A stretch of DNA of 64,000 nucleotides from Laguncularia racemosa (lineage: Eukaryota; Streptophyta; Magnoliopsida; Myrtales; Combretaceae): assembly GCA_037954665.1 (NCBI GenBank), contig JBBMOL010000246.1, positions 744,001 through 808,000 on the forward strand. Direction: 5' to 3'. The notes under the pieces were generated by a model. The model was not told where the DNA came from. It saw nothing but the letters and a program-made list of their open reading frames with translations, and searched no databases. This document shows, in pieces, positions 35,324-47,715 of this stretch. The stretch's first letter is position 1, and every line of letters begins with the position of its first letter. The position numbers and the translations under genes were made by a program.

Positions 35324-37261
35324 GGTAACATTTGGTTATTGGTACTAGACAGTACAATGAATACTGGACAGTACAAAAAAAGAAGAATTGGACAAAAAAA
35401 AAAATTGTACAGTGGATAAGGATTTTTGTGCTGTCCAGTGTTTGGAATTGCAAAGTACTGGATTAAATATAGTAAATTTGACAATTATACCCTTTTTAAT
35501 GGCATCATGGTTATTATTATAAGAAAATACAATTTGAAAAGATTATAAATTATATAAAATAATTTGTGTAAATTGGTATCGCTCGAATCTAACTGATTGT
35601 TTAAATTTTAAATTTATAACCAATAAAATATATTATCGAGTTAGGCAGTGTACCTATCAATTATAGTATAGATTTAATAGGTGTAATCCTTTGGGATTTA
35701 GAAAACAAGTACTAGTATTACCTTTTCTCTACTATCCAGTCTAATTTATGATGTAGGGATTATGAATTAAATAAATAACTAACAAATCCTAGTAACCTTA
35801 GAATTGAATGATATTATCTTAAAAATGTATTCAATCACAAAATATACCCCTCTCCTTGTTCCACCCTAACCCTTAAATTCTCAAAATAAGATATCGATTA
35901 ATGAATCAATTTACACTTTGCATTGTAGGAATTCTCAAGTAAAATCAATTACTCCCTCGAGTTAATTCATTCATAATCATGCATAAGATAATGGAAACCT
36001 CTCCCTCACTACCGTTATGTAAGATCTCATTAAGATCACAATTCCAATAAATTACAGAAAATCAATGTTTCCCTACCTCTAGGTAAAACATGTAATCTCT
36101 CTATTCATGAAGATCTAATTTACTAGACAAAACCTCTTTCAATCTAATAAAAATCAGACATGCAATCAATTTGCATGCATAAATCAATTATAAGAACAAT
36201 AGAAACACATGAATAGATGCAAAGATATAAATAATTCATTAATCAATCAATGGTTCAGCACATGAGTTAGGGTTTCACAAAATGAAAGATATAAAGAATT
36301 ACTCCTCCAAAAAGTTTTCAATAAAAACAGAGAATCTAGAGAAATAGTATTGATTCATGCTAAAAATAATAATCGCTTGTTTGTTTTGTGATCTCCAACG
36401 ATGCTCGGACAATTCTCCTCTTGAAGTTCGTAATAAAACTCCCATAGGGTTTCCAAAATGAAGTTAGAAGAAAAGAAGTCCTTTTAAAATAAAACAACGC
36501 ATCTATTTATAGTTCTCGCGAAAACAAGGTTCAGCATTGGCGTCAGCACGATCGTACTCGAGGCCGTGCTGACTTCGGAACACGTTATTTTTCACTGCCC
36601 AGTTCAGCACAACCTCCAGCATGGCCATGCTCGAGGCAGGGCTGAACAGGAAGTTTGTTGTCACTCATCAACACGGGCTGTACTAGACCTGGGGCACATC
36701 TTGGCATGGTTTCTAACTATTTTCTTCACCTGGCACAGACATCTACACGGGTTATGCTGAAAGTTGTGCTAAGCTAAAAATTCACCATTCCAGCAAACAC
36801 ACACAACATGCACACACAAACTTGACGGCAACAACCAGACAAAGAGCATGCGAAGAAGATAGAAAAGCAAGCAAGGGAGAAAGGACGGAAGGACATGAAC
36901 CTGACGACGACTTATGGCATGACGATGGTGACGTTCGAACAGCGATCGATTGCACGATGAAGCCCTTTGCTGGAGCGGCACAAATGGGTTTTCCTACTAC
37001 TCTTGAAAGGGTTTGGGGATAGAGGTAGCATTTGTCTGTAAGGGAAATAAATGAAGGGTAGTATAGGGATTTTGAAAAAAATAAATTTTTGTCCAGTATC
37101 ACATTTTTTATACCGAATTACATGTGGTACAAATTTTTGCCCTTTTGTCCAGTACCATATTGCTTTTTTATCCAGTACTTTTTTCATAGATAGCAACCAA
37201 ACGCAAAACAAAAAAATTTGTTATGTCTAATACCACATTTTTGTGGCAACTAAATGCTACC
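35324..37261. mobile_element. PIF/Harbinger-like element 2
   Basis: Flanked by TTA (35321-35323 and 37262-37264). Its ends are GGTAACATTTGGTTATTGG on the left and GGTAGCATTTAGTTGCCAC read inward from the right. It lies in inverted orientation to the 13207-14397 element: its right 250 bases reversed match that element's left end closely (GTACTGGA, AATATGGTACTGGACAAAA, TCAAAATCCC), and its left 190 bases match the other's right end. A further block near 36900-36990 matches 13455-13530 (ATCGATCG..GTTCGAACRTC). It is about 750 bases longer because of foreign sequence in the middle. No transposase is seen. Confidence 0.78.
35520..36780. mobile_element. Probable nested insertion inside PIF-like element 2
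   Basis: This middle part has no counterpart in PIF-like element 1. It contains ATTATCGAGTTAGGCAGTGTACC near 35630 (a word I associate with plant retroelement interiors), a TATTTATAG at about 36503, and GC-richer text with CACGATCGTAC and CCGTGCTG motifs at 36545-36775. I take it for nested retroelement debris; ends are not defined. Confidence 0.35.
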
Positions 37262-37264
37262 TTA

Positions 37265-38589
37265 AAGTAGGATAGCTCCTGTAAAATGAGTTCATGTAAA
37301 TTGGATTAATGTTGTTGCATATGCTATCGAATAATTATCTTCTATCTATCTTGTCTTTTTAAGCAGCTACATTGCATACTAACGAGGAGGACAACCCCCC
37401 TTTTTCCTAGCTCCTATGCCACTTACTTTCATACGTCGGAATGAACTAGTGGGAATGAAGGATGAGGGATTAGGATATTGCTGGAAGTTTCAATATATTT
37501 TAATCCAATAATTGCTAAAGAGATTTGGCTATGACATTTTTTTTTTCTCTTTTGGATCCAAAGTCATGATACTGAAAAGCCAGCTTTAATCTAAATCAAT
37601 GGATCCAGATGAATTTGGAATAGACATAAACCTCTATTTTTGTTGCTTTAATATTGTTTATCTTTTCTCTAAAAAAAATGGATATGATAATCTCACAAGG
37701 AGTGAATAAAAAATGATTTGGATGGCCAATAATTATAACGCTTCATAATGTCTATAGAGGGTAAGAAAAATATTGGATTTCGACCCTTTAAAATTATTTT
37801 TTTGAAATTTTTATAATTTATATTCTTAAAATACTATCATGTATAATCAATTATTGGGATCATAAGAATAGAGATAATGTTATGATAATGTCACAAGGTC
37901 TTTCAATTAACAATCTCAACTTAGAAAAATCCATTTCCAATAATATTATACATCAAATAGGCAAATTATCTAGAATGGTGATAACATCTAAATGATTAGG
38001 CTGAGACTTTGGGACGTTTCAAGGGATTTCAACTTAGTGGTCTCGAAATAGATTTCATTAAGACTAATCCGATTAATCTTAACCTTTCTCAATAGGCTTA
38101 TATGTTGAGCTAGTCCACCCAAAGGGATACATGTTCTAGAAGCTTTAGGATGATCATAAGAAGTCTCCTTCAATCCCCTTCCATTACAAACATGATCTAA
38201 ACGGTGGTTATTAATAATCAAATCCTATAAATGGCACCCGATTTCTCATTCTTGGGAATTCATATGATCTTCAAGCTTTAGAAGATCATGCTTCAAATAT
38301 TTTAGCTTCAAATATTAAAGATCAAGACTTAAGAATAGAATATTAATAGCGAAGAAGCTTCTTTGGCCACCATACAAGTGTGCAAGCCTAGTAAAATCGT
38401 CTATTCCTCCTCTCTAAACCATCTCTAATCACTTGAACTTTCCATTTCAAGTTGCATCTCTCCTCTGATATTACATGAAGCATACAACTCACATGCTATA
38501 CGTAAATGATACAATGAACCTTTGACATCAATACTGTCATATGACAACGACAACCTTATAAATAAGAATCTACTAACTCATGATAACGG
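37265..38589. other. Intergenic stretch without recognisable gene
   Basis: Contains a TATA-like CCTATAAATGGCACCC at about 38223 followed by pyrimidine-rich text near 38400-38480, which could be LTR debris. The 77-codon - strand frame at 37988-38221 shows no recognisable domain. Confidence 0.4.
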
Positions 38590-39720
38590 AAATGTTGTGT
38601 ATTAAGATATTATTGTAATAAATAAGAGAATAAGTTTTTATGTTAACAAAAATATAGACTAGTTTTTTAGAAAATAACATCTACATAAAACATCTATGTC
38701 AAAGGTTTGAGAAAGGTAAACATATATTGCATATTATTAATTATTTTTTAAGTGTGCAAAAGTTTAGTTGTTTGAAACAAGATTATATGTTTGAATAATT
38801 GTTAGTTTCAAAAGGCAACATAAGCAAGAAGATAGAACTATACTTTGGAATTCCTACTTTGATTAATTCATAGGAGAACAAGGTGATTCTAAAATAGGAG
38901 TCAGAGAATGATGGAATAATAAATGCTTAATACTAGTTATGAAAATTAAAAAGAATAAAAAGACAATAATTTGTTACAAGTTAAGACCCATCTCCATTGA
39001 TTAAATATATTTTGGTAATATATTTAATTCATTCTACTAAAGTTGAAAAAAATATCATAAGATAATGTTTTAACTTTTAAAAGACAGCTTTAAATGGAAA
39101 GACAATTATTGATTCAAAGACAAAAAGGCATGATTTTGAATCATTAACAAGATATTAACAACATTCATGACAAATTATGATCTAGATTTACAGCATGGCA
39201 AATTTGAATTAAAGACATTAAAAGACAAGATTATAAAAATAGTTGAGATTAAGGAGAAATCAAGTTTTAAACGTTAGTACTTCATCTATATATGAAGTAA
39301 GATGAATGAGAGAGAACAAGAGAGAAGAACAGAAATATCACCTTTGAGAGAAGTGTTTGAGAGTGTGCTAAATCAATATTTTGATTATTTGAGTTTTCAG
39401 CTACTATTGTAGAGAATAATATTTGTTAAATCCTTATAGAATGAAAACCTCATTTCTAAGTTTAATTGTATTTGTTTCCTTATAGTTTTTGTATTTTAAC
39501 TTGACTGTAGAGGTTAAGAGATACAAAGCAGATAAGAGGAAGTGACTATAGACTATATTAAAGTGACCGTAGGATTGATTGATTATTGTAACACTCTTTG
39601 AGAATTATTCTTTGATATAATTAAATGAACTAATAGAAACAATTAGAATCCTAGTGCGTGGAGACTAGAAAAGCGGACTGACCCATTTGTTTGAGCTAAA
39701 ATCACTTTTTTTTTTCTTTT
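38590..39720 (+). mobile_element. Possible solo LTR of a copia-like element
   Basis: The layout suggests an LTR: AT-rich start, TATATATGAAGTAAGATG at about 39288, then GAGAGAGAACAAGAGAGAAG and a pyrimidine-poor region, ending with GTGCGTGGAGACTAGAAAAG near 39656, like the stretch near the end of the R/U5 region in many plant copia LTRs. No partner LTR or primer-binding site was found, so the call is weak. Confidence 0.3.
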
Positions 39721-40439
39721 TGTAAAACAATCTTGTGTAAAATATTGTAAAACAAGTTGTTTAGACTTGTTAAACAAGTCGTTGGTGCTTATTGTCTCTA
39801 AAAAATACCTATTGCATTTGAAGAGATCTCATTTGAACTTATTTAACAAGGTATACAAACTTATTACTCATTCTAACCTATTTAACAAGTCGATCTAACT
39901 TGTTGCCTCTAACATATACATTTTCTCTCTTATTTGGTAAGATTACATTAAACACTTTAGCCCGTTTACTTCACCATATGGAATAAAAAAGAAATTAAAT
40001 TATAATTTAATATGATGGAATAGAAGTGTAATCATTATTGTATCCCTATTATGTTGCTTAGTTTAGACACTAAACTGGTTCAAAACTGGCTCGAGCTCAA
40101 CCTTGACCTACTAAGTCATGGGTTAGGAGTAAGGTTGTCAAAATCGCGATTTTCAAAATCGCGATTTTACATAAAATCGCTAAGGGGTCTATAAAATCAG
40201 AACATAGGAACATAAGTTTTTACAACCTTCGTAAAATAAATTTTAAATATTGTAAATTTACTGAAATAGTTATTAAAAAATATAATAGATAATAGAAATA
40301 AAGAAATTCAACATATATTTTAGTTATAAATCGCAATAAAAGTCATAATATAGATAATCAAGCATAAGTTGTGCAATATAGATAATCAACCACAAATCCC
40401 AATAAACATTATGAATTCATAAATCATAATACAAAACAA

Positions 40440-41502
40440 TTAAAACAAATCATCACAATTTCTACCATCTCTCCTATCTATATTACCATCATCATCTGCA
40501 TCTTCATCTTCTTCTTCTTCACCAATGTCAACATCATTATGAGGTGTACCGCTACCAATGATTTCCATATTCTCTAATTCCAAATCTTTTGAAGTTTCCA
40601 TTTGCATTTCAGCTTCAACATCATCAATATCATGAATGTCCAAATCATCTAGGATTGGGGACTTACTTCTAGGACTCTCCAAATTCACATAAGCATCAAT
40701 TTCCTCCTCCTTATCATCATCTTTTCTTCACCCCTTGCACTTGAAAGGATATACAACACACCCTCATTCTCATTTGATGAGTTAAACACATTTTCTTCTT
40801 TAACTATCCATTCATTATCATATGAGAGATTTTCAATAGTGAAAGTAGAAGTGTCAATAATGCATCTTTCTGTCATATTTCTTAATTTCAAGTTATGTAC
40901 TACAAACACTAAATAATTCATCTTTTGTTGATATAACTTATTCCTCTTTTTTGTATAGACTTGAAAATGACAAATGTTATATATAACTTTATAAGATTCA
41001 TAATCCTAATAACATATAAAATCAAATAAAAGAACTATTTGTATCATATCATTTCAAATGCACTCCAGTTATGCTTACAACCTGAAGAATTACAAGTTAA
41101 ACTTAAAACACAAATAACAAACTTTATAGTTCTAGGCATTCATCTCCATATGAATCCCACCATGTAGCTGGAGCTTTTTTGTCTCTTGCTAACCTTGCAG
41201 CTTCAATACCAAATAGTCCATTAGCATCCTTAAATTTTTCAAGCTGTATATCAATCTTACACCTTTAAGTTGAATTAGAAACCATATGCTCTATGCAACC
41301 ATATAATCCAATCTTAACATCAACATGAACTTTAAAATCAGGACTATAATGGTAATGGGGATTCAAATAATAAGTTGTAGCATGTAATGGTCTCTGAAGT
41401 TGAAGCTCCCATCTCTTGTCAATAATCTAGAAAATAGGTCTATAACTACATTTAATAAATATGATTTCAATTTACAAATAAAACTTTAAAATGAACATTA
41501 AA

Positions 41503-41536
<34 letters not shown>

Positions 41537-43015
41537 GCTAATAAGTTGAAATATTACCTTTTTTTTTTCACATTGTTGAAATTTGTTTTAATTTTTTCCT
41601 TGGCACGATCCATTTCTGAATAAATGAAACCCATAGCTAGTTGTTCGTTAGAATCCACTAATCTAAGCACTTTAATAAGGTGAAATGCAACTTTAAGCAA
41701 GTAATAACATTCTTCCAAAACTACTATCCAAAACCACCTGTTGAATCTATTTTCTATCACTTGTAGTTGAGTACTTACATGATTTCCAGTAACTTGAAGT
41801 GAACATCGTCATCACTGCACCTTTCAACTCATTAAGGCAACCTAATGTCAAATAGGAAATGGCAAAACGAGTTGCACCGGGTCAAATTAAGTCCCTTCCT
41901 TTAGTGTATCTCCTCAAGATTGAGATAAAGCATAGTCCTAGAATAAATATATGTAGTAATTTGCCTCCCTTTTGCAATTTTCCTTTGATGAATCTTCAAA
42001 TTCTTCTTAAAGTCTTCCAAAATCAAATCAATGCAATGTGATGCACAAGGTATCCAATATAAGCATTTTCATTTCTCCATCAATTTCCCCCTTGCTACAT
42101 TATAATTTGCAACATTATCTATGATTACTTGTACAACATTCTCCTCTCCAACCTTCTTTACAATATCATTTAACATTGCAAAAACTTTGTCAGTTGTCTT
42201 AAATACATCAGAAGCATCTATAGACAACAAGAAAACCATTCTTTTAGGGTTATTCACCAAGAAATTGCATATGAAGTGCCTTTTTCTATCAGTCCATACA
42301 TCAGCCATAATGGAGCAACTTGTTTTTTCCATTCAGCTTTATAGTCTTCAAGCAATTCCATTGTTCGAGCTACTTCTTTCTTCAAACAAGTAAACCTTAG
42401 CTCATGATAGGAAGGAGGTTGAAGCTCGTAACCATATCGACTAATTGCTTGAAGCATCTTGGCAAACTCTGAATTTTTTACACAATTAAATGGAATTGCA
42501 CTAGTATAGAAAAAATGAGCTATTTGTCGGTAGCATTCTTTTCTTAGATCTTTCTTCATGAATTGGTTAATTGTAACTTGATTTGCTCGTATTCTACTTT
42601 CACCAATTTTTATTTTTTTCTATTTCAGAAAGAAATCCATGCAATTTCCTTTTGTTTTCTCTATGGATTTCTACTCCACCTCATCATCTTCATCATCAAA
42701 ATCTTCAATGCCATGAATTTGCTTTCTTTTTATTTTCGATAATTTTGCCATTTTCAACAACATTGTTAACATTTGAGATTTTAATTCATCAGGGATGCTG
42801 CTATATGCCTCTACATCTTTATGTGTACAACCCAAATGATTCTTGAATCTATAAATGCCTCCACTAATTACTTTGTTACAATACTTGCATTTTTCCTTTT
42901 TTACATTATTATTTATATCAATTCCATGCTCCCAACCAACATCAGATCTACTTCCAAGTGCATTTTTCCTTTTAGAGCTCTCTTTAGATGATTTCAACGA
43001 TGAAATTTCAACTTA
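40440..43015 (-). pseudogene. hAT transposase relic (BED finger, DUF659, dimerisation region)
   Basis: Read on the - strand from about 43015. A BED zinc finger with CKYCNKVISGG and RFKNHLGCTH lies at 42890-42840. After an in-frame stop near 42670 come FMKKDLRKECYRQIAHFFY and PPSYHELR (42550-42390), then, after a frameshift near 42315, CSIMADVWTDRKRH, FLVNNPKRMVFL and VIIDNVANYNVA (DUF659, 42310-42080). Next are CLYWIPCASHCIDLILEDF (about 42060-42010), LVDSNEQLAMGFIY (41670-41620), PATWWDSYGDEC (41175-41140) and SSGCKHNWSAFE (41085-41050), the conserved hAT C-terminal motif. An acidic tail with EEEEDEDADDD ends at 40440. At least three frame breaks make it inactive. No start ATG is visible in the first exon frame, so the 5' exon is unresolved. 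Confidence 0.88.
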
Positions 43016-43019
43016 GCCA

Positions 43020-43874
43020 CTACTTAAAATCTTGTAAACAAATATAATAAAGAGTAAATTCAAGCATTTTAGTTTCACATCATTCTTTATGAACCAAAGA
43101 AAAGAAAAAGAAATTTGTATTCGAAACAAAATGAAATTGAATATAAAAATAAAGAAATTCAACATACATTTTGGTTATAAATCATAATAAAAAAAAAAAT
43201 GAAACACCTTCATGGTGAAGGCTTCACCACAACCTACAACAGTATAAAAAAGAAGAACAGTGTCCCTATGAAGATTAGTAAAAAGACGGAAACACAAACA
43301 CCTTCATGGCTTCACCACAACTCACACCACTCTGTGCTAAGCAAGATCAACAAAAATAACAAAAAAAAAAAACTCTAAGCAAGCAAAACCATATAAAGTG
43401 CTTGATTACAATAACATATTAAAGAAAAAATTACCTATAAGTGATGGAATATAAGTATATTGGAGTGTCTGTATCCCCTTTTATAGTTGCCCGTGAGCTG
43501 CGATGGAGAAGAACAATGTGAAGCTCAAACAAGATGTGTATGGAAGATGTTAACAGGGAACAATGAAGAGGAGTAGAAGTGTACACTATCCTTTTTAGAC
43601 TTGGAACAAATCGATTTTCTTTTAATGCTACACACCTATACGAACTCTAGGCTGGGTTAGGCATTGTCAGCTAGGTTGGGCTACACGCTCCACAATAGAG
43701 CAAGGAGCAAACAAAACAAAAACAATAACACCAGCAGAATCATTAGAAACGCATGTGGAATCGCGATTTTAATGATTCCACCATGTTGAATCATGATTCT
43801 ATTGTGATTTTATCTCAAAACTATTTTGTTTGCGAGTTAACAAGAAATGTTAACTCGCGATTTTAACAACCATG
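43020..43874 (-). promoter_or_regulatory. 5' subterminal region of the hAT transposon
   Basis: This non-coding region upstream of the transposase relic contains further copies of the GCGATTTT word (near 43753 and 43855) and probably the old promoter. Two short similar blocks with CTTCATGG and CACCACAAC occur near 43205 and 43300. Confidence 0.4.
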
Positions 43875-44049
43875 GTTAGGAGGGAAGTGAACCAGTACTA
43901 ACTTGTAATAGGAAGGGCCAAGCCAATTCACATAAATCAGCCCTTAATTTTTTTTTTCATATTCTTTGTTATTTTTTTGTCGATTTTCCCCTTTTTTTTT
44001 TCTTATTCGTCTATATTTTTTGGATTTTTTTCTTTTTTTCTTATTCCGT

Positions 44050-45072
44050 GTAATCACTCAAACCAGCATAGTGCTGCTTCAACCTTTGTGCCATCATTTG
44101 TTGCATGAGAAGGGTATAACCCTACATGACACCATGTGTGTCGGGGGATAGTGAAGGAGTTGTGGGAACTTGACCACCATATACAGTAGAAAAGTTAGAA
44201 AATAAGTTTTGTATTACTTGGATTGCTTCTTGTAGTTCATGTGTCGCGATAACAACATAAGTGTCTTGAGTTTTAGAAAGTGTGTCAACAATTTGATAAC
44301 GACATAATGCTTGAAGTTCATCAATGAATACGATGTTAGCAGTCGTATTGTTAAAACCGATTAAAAATATTTTTTCTTAACTTTGTAAGCTTTGATTAAA
44401 AACTTCCCATTCATACTCTAAATGGTACATGGAAGATGTGTAACTCTATGTTAGGTGGCATTTAGCTTAATATTTTGCCAAGGCAACTTTTTGCCTCTCA
44501 ATAGAATATCAAAATAGGTCTTCTAATTGCAAACCACCGAATTGGGATATTCATTATTGTGACTTATCTATGTTGAATTGTGTTGGATGTTTCGATTGCA
44601 TGTGCCTATTCAAAGTCTCATAGCCCTCCCCTTCTTCTATGTATAACTTGATTGACAATAGTTGCAATACATATAGGTAGGTCCATCTTCCCTTGCAATT
44701 TTACGAAAATGTTTGGTAAAAATGTTAAATTTAAGTAGTATAGGTAACTTACTTGTGGAGCCGGATTTGCCACATATGTGGCTCAGTACTTCTTCCTTCA
44801 GCACTTCTTGGACATCGTCTTCCTCTTCTTCTTTCGCTTCCTCTTCGCTACCTCTTATGGTAACGGTTGACTTTACCCCTTGGGAGTCATGTGCTCAAAG
44901 CTTAGGAGTTACATCTTCAAATCCTCCAACCGCCCGTTGGTGAAGTCATAGAGATCATTATCCTCAATGTAAAAAAATTGCTCAAATTCATGTTGAACGG
45001 ATTTTCCCTTATCACTTTTTCTAGAACCTCTCTTTTTATAAGAAGATGAATTACAGGAGAAACTTGTCATTT
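44050..45072 (-). pseudogene. Second hAT-like relic with BED zinc finger
   Basis: On the - strand an ATG at 45072 opens a frame with serine- and lysine-rich text (MTSFSCNSSSYKKRGSRKSD), then an acidic EEEAKEEEEDDVQE segment near 44850-44800. Around 44720-44610 broken frames give FTKHFRKIAREDGPTYMY, CNYC and YETLNRHMQSKHP, a C2H2 BED-finger pattern. Further on comes DELQALCRYQIVDTL near 44330-44285. This is the N-terminal half of a hAT-type protein, differing from the transposon at 40130-43874. Many stops are present and no C-terminal domain is seen. Moderately sure of BED, less sure of superfamily. Confidence 0.45.
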
Positions 45073-46839
45073 TTTAAATTAGTATAAAAAAAATACTCAT
45101 AATAAAAAACCATAACTTGATGATATGGTAACTAGAATATATATATATATTTGGTGGAAGATAATTAAATATAGGTAGCAAAAATAATCTAGATAACGGA
45201 AGTACTCATGAACTAAATAAATTGAAGAGTTGAGTAAATAAGAGCATAAAAAAACCAAATGCACAAGAGATTGAGTAATTTTTTCTCTTTTTTTTTTTTC
45301 ATAGAGAACAAAATGAATGTAGAGGCACAAATATATACAATTTTCTCACAACGTTTCAAATTTTCTTTTGCCTCACAATGTTTAAATTCAAATATTTTCA
45401 CACGCTTTGATTCCTACACCTACAAGCCTATTGCCTGTAAATTTCTGCATGCTATCCATTTTGTTTTCAAGTCAACTTTAAAGCTTAAATTTGAAAAATC
45501 TTCACACGTACACTTACACCTGCAATCCTATTATCTATTGCCTTACACCTGTATTTAAAGCAGTACCTTATTTTATCCAACCTATAATCCTACTTTGCAT
45601 TTCAAGATAGTATCTTGCATGAATAATTTCTTCCTCCACTCCACTTCTTTTCAAGTTCAGCTTAACCTTTTCTTTGTCTTCTTTCTTTTACTTTTTCCTT
45701 CTTTCTTTCTTTCTTTGCATCCATTTGTCTTCTTCCTTTTCTCCTTTTTCATTATTTCTTTCTTCCTTTAGACGTTGGAGCAATTTGTCTTCTTTCATTT
45801 CTCCTCTTTATTATTATTATTATTATTATTTGGCTTGCTGTGAGCTTGCATTGCATGTGGGTTTTTTTCTTTTTTCTTTTTTAGAGAAGAACAAGCTAGC
45901 CTACTGGGTCACGTAGGCCAGGTCTACGGGCTAATGAACCAGCTAAATAATAGGTTCACAACCTACCTACCCAACGGGTTTCATGCTAGGTAAAACCGGC
46001 TCCTATGGTTTGGTTCAAGCTGAGTCGGTGATTTGACCTAACCCATTCCTTTGTCTAGTTTAGTTGATAAAAAAATGTGAAGAATTATTTAGAATAAAGT
46101 CAGGATATCAATTACACCCTTATTGTGAAATTAAAACCTAATAACCTTTTATCTTCTACCTAATGCCAAGTGATGTTTACAAGACAATGCATTTATAGCA
46201 AAGATGATAAAATGGGCTATTGAGTAACGATTTAAGATTGAATACCGATTCAAGTGTTTTGGACATGAATTACAATTCAATATTTTAAGTAATCATAATT
46301 AATTCAGTGTAGTTATTCGGTATCTAAAATTCAACTTAACATCATAATAATAACTTTATATAAAATAAAAAGGGAATAGAATAATTATTATAAGTGAACA
46401 TGTAATAGTGTAATATCATAATTGATAATCTATTTAACACTTGTTTTTATCATTTACATTAGTCTTTTGATAAACAAGGTTACTCTTTTCTCTTACAATA
46501 ATGTATTTGTGTGACTTTCTTACTATGTTGGAAAAAAAAGGGTAAACTTACTATAGATTTAACCAACTTATCCCTTAAATCGAGGCAAACCTTCATTTGA
46601 TATCCTGTGGCGATCATTTTCTTGTCAAGAACTTTGTTATGACATATTCTTCTTCCATTTCCTTTCTAGAATTTTTCATGCCTCCATTACCATTAAGCCC
46701 CAAGTCCACCAACATACTATAAACCTTCCATAATAGAGTTTATACACCCTAATCTTGCTCCTTACACCTTAAAAATTAGATCTCATACTCTAAATTTTCA
46801 TCCACTATATTAATAAGGATGTGTTAGCATCTTTCCAAT
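45073..46839. other. Intergenic stretch, low complexity in part
   Basis: Contains a TTTC-rich tract (CTTTCTTTCTTTCTTT at about 45702-45716) and a TTA triplet run at about 45810-45831. Open frames here are products of the pyrimidine-rich text. No gene is recognised. Confidence 0.5.
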
Positions 46840-47715
46840 GCGAGTAGCTAGGTAAGCCTATCTTGACAAGCCTTTTCGATCCATTGGAACTTGGTTGAAT
46901 TTTGATTTTTGAGCTTGAATTCAACTCAAAGTAACACTCAATAAATTTGAACTCCACTCAATTAAACTTAATTTATCTTTAAAAAAAATGTTTTTCTAAT
47001 CATAATAATATTAATATCCAAACTAGCCTTATAGTCAATTAATATTTATACTTAGCTTAAGCTCAATCGGACTTAAAGTAAATTGAATTAAACATTGTGA
47101 AGTCAAGCTTAAGCTCAACTAAACTGCTCTCAAATAGAACTTTAAGTAAATATTAGATCGAACTTGAGTAGCCCGTGATTAGTTTAACTCTTTTGTGTCT
47201 GTAGTTGTTATATAGTTGAAGAAGATTTAAGTGGCATGTGACATGCACTGTATGTAAAAGTTTTAACTACTTTTTTGTTTTTTTTTTTTATAATAGATTT
47301 AGCATTTAGCTATAATCTTAAAGGGTTTAAGATTTGATTATGATAAATGTAATAGAATCCTACTTGAAGCTGTAAATAAGTCAAACTATTCGTAAGGTAC
47401 TCAAGTTTGCATTAATGTTTGCTCAAGTTCAACTCAAGAACAATTGAATTGAGTTCGAACTTGAGCTATTTAAGTAGTTAATTGAATCAATCGTGAATTT
47501 TATAATATTTAGCTCAACTAGGTTACAAAATCAAGTTTGAGTTGAGTATAAATATTAATCGAATTTAGGTTGAGTTTAGATATTAATATTATTAAATTAA
47601 AAGAATTTATTTTAAATAAATCAAGTTTAATAAATTTAATCAAATAAAATCAAACCGAACCTTACTAAGTGTCTCATTAAGTCAATTTGACTTGTTTATA
47701 ATCTCAATCCTAATT
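46840..47715. repeat. Degenerate MITE-like repeats rich in GAGTTGAG/CTCAACTC
   Basis: At least two units (about 46840-47190 and 47380-47715) are built of TTGAGCTT, AACTCAAG, AAGTTCAACTC and their inverses, with an AT-rich centre of ATAATATTAATAT type. The same word style occurs at 52370-52826, 59115-59545, 60485-60835 and 63720-64000. They look like old copies of one short DNA-element family. Confidence 0.4.

Larger units (their letters stand above)
40130..43874 (-). mobile_element. hAT transposon with decayed transposase
   Basis: The 3745-bp element is bounded by an 8-bp duplication GTTAGGAG (40122-40129 and 43875-43882). Its terminal inverted repeats are TAAGGTTGTCAAAATCGCG on the left and CATGGTTGTTAAAATCGCG read inward from the right (3 differences in 19). 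Both ends hold several copies of the palindromic word AAATCGCGATTT, likely subterminal transposase-binding sites. The - strand carries a transposase relic. The ends match those of the 57606-58799 element. Confidence 0.9.

Noticed and set aside
36782..37211. Overlapping - strand frames of about 100 codons
   Set aside because: They lie in the PIF-like element, overlap each other in different frames, and lack transposase motifs.
42121..42393. 90-codon + strand frame
   Set aside because: It is the shadow of the - strand hAT transposase relic.
45674..45916. 80-codon hydrophobic frame
   Set aside because: It is produced by pyrimidine-rich microsatellite text (TTTC repeats and TTA repeats).
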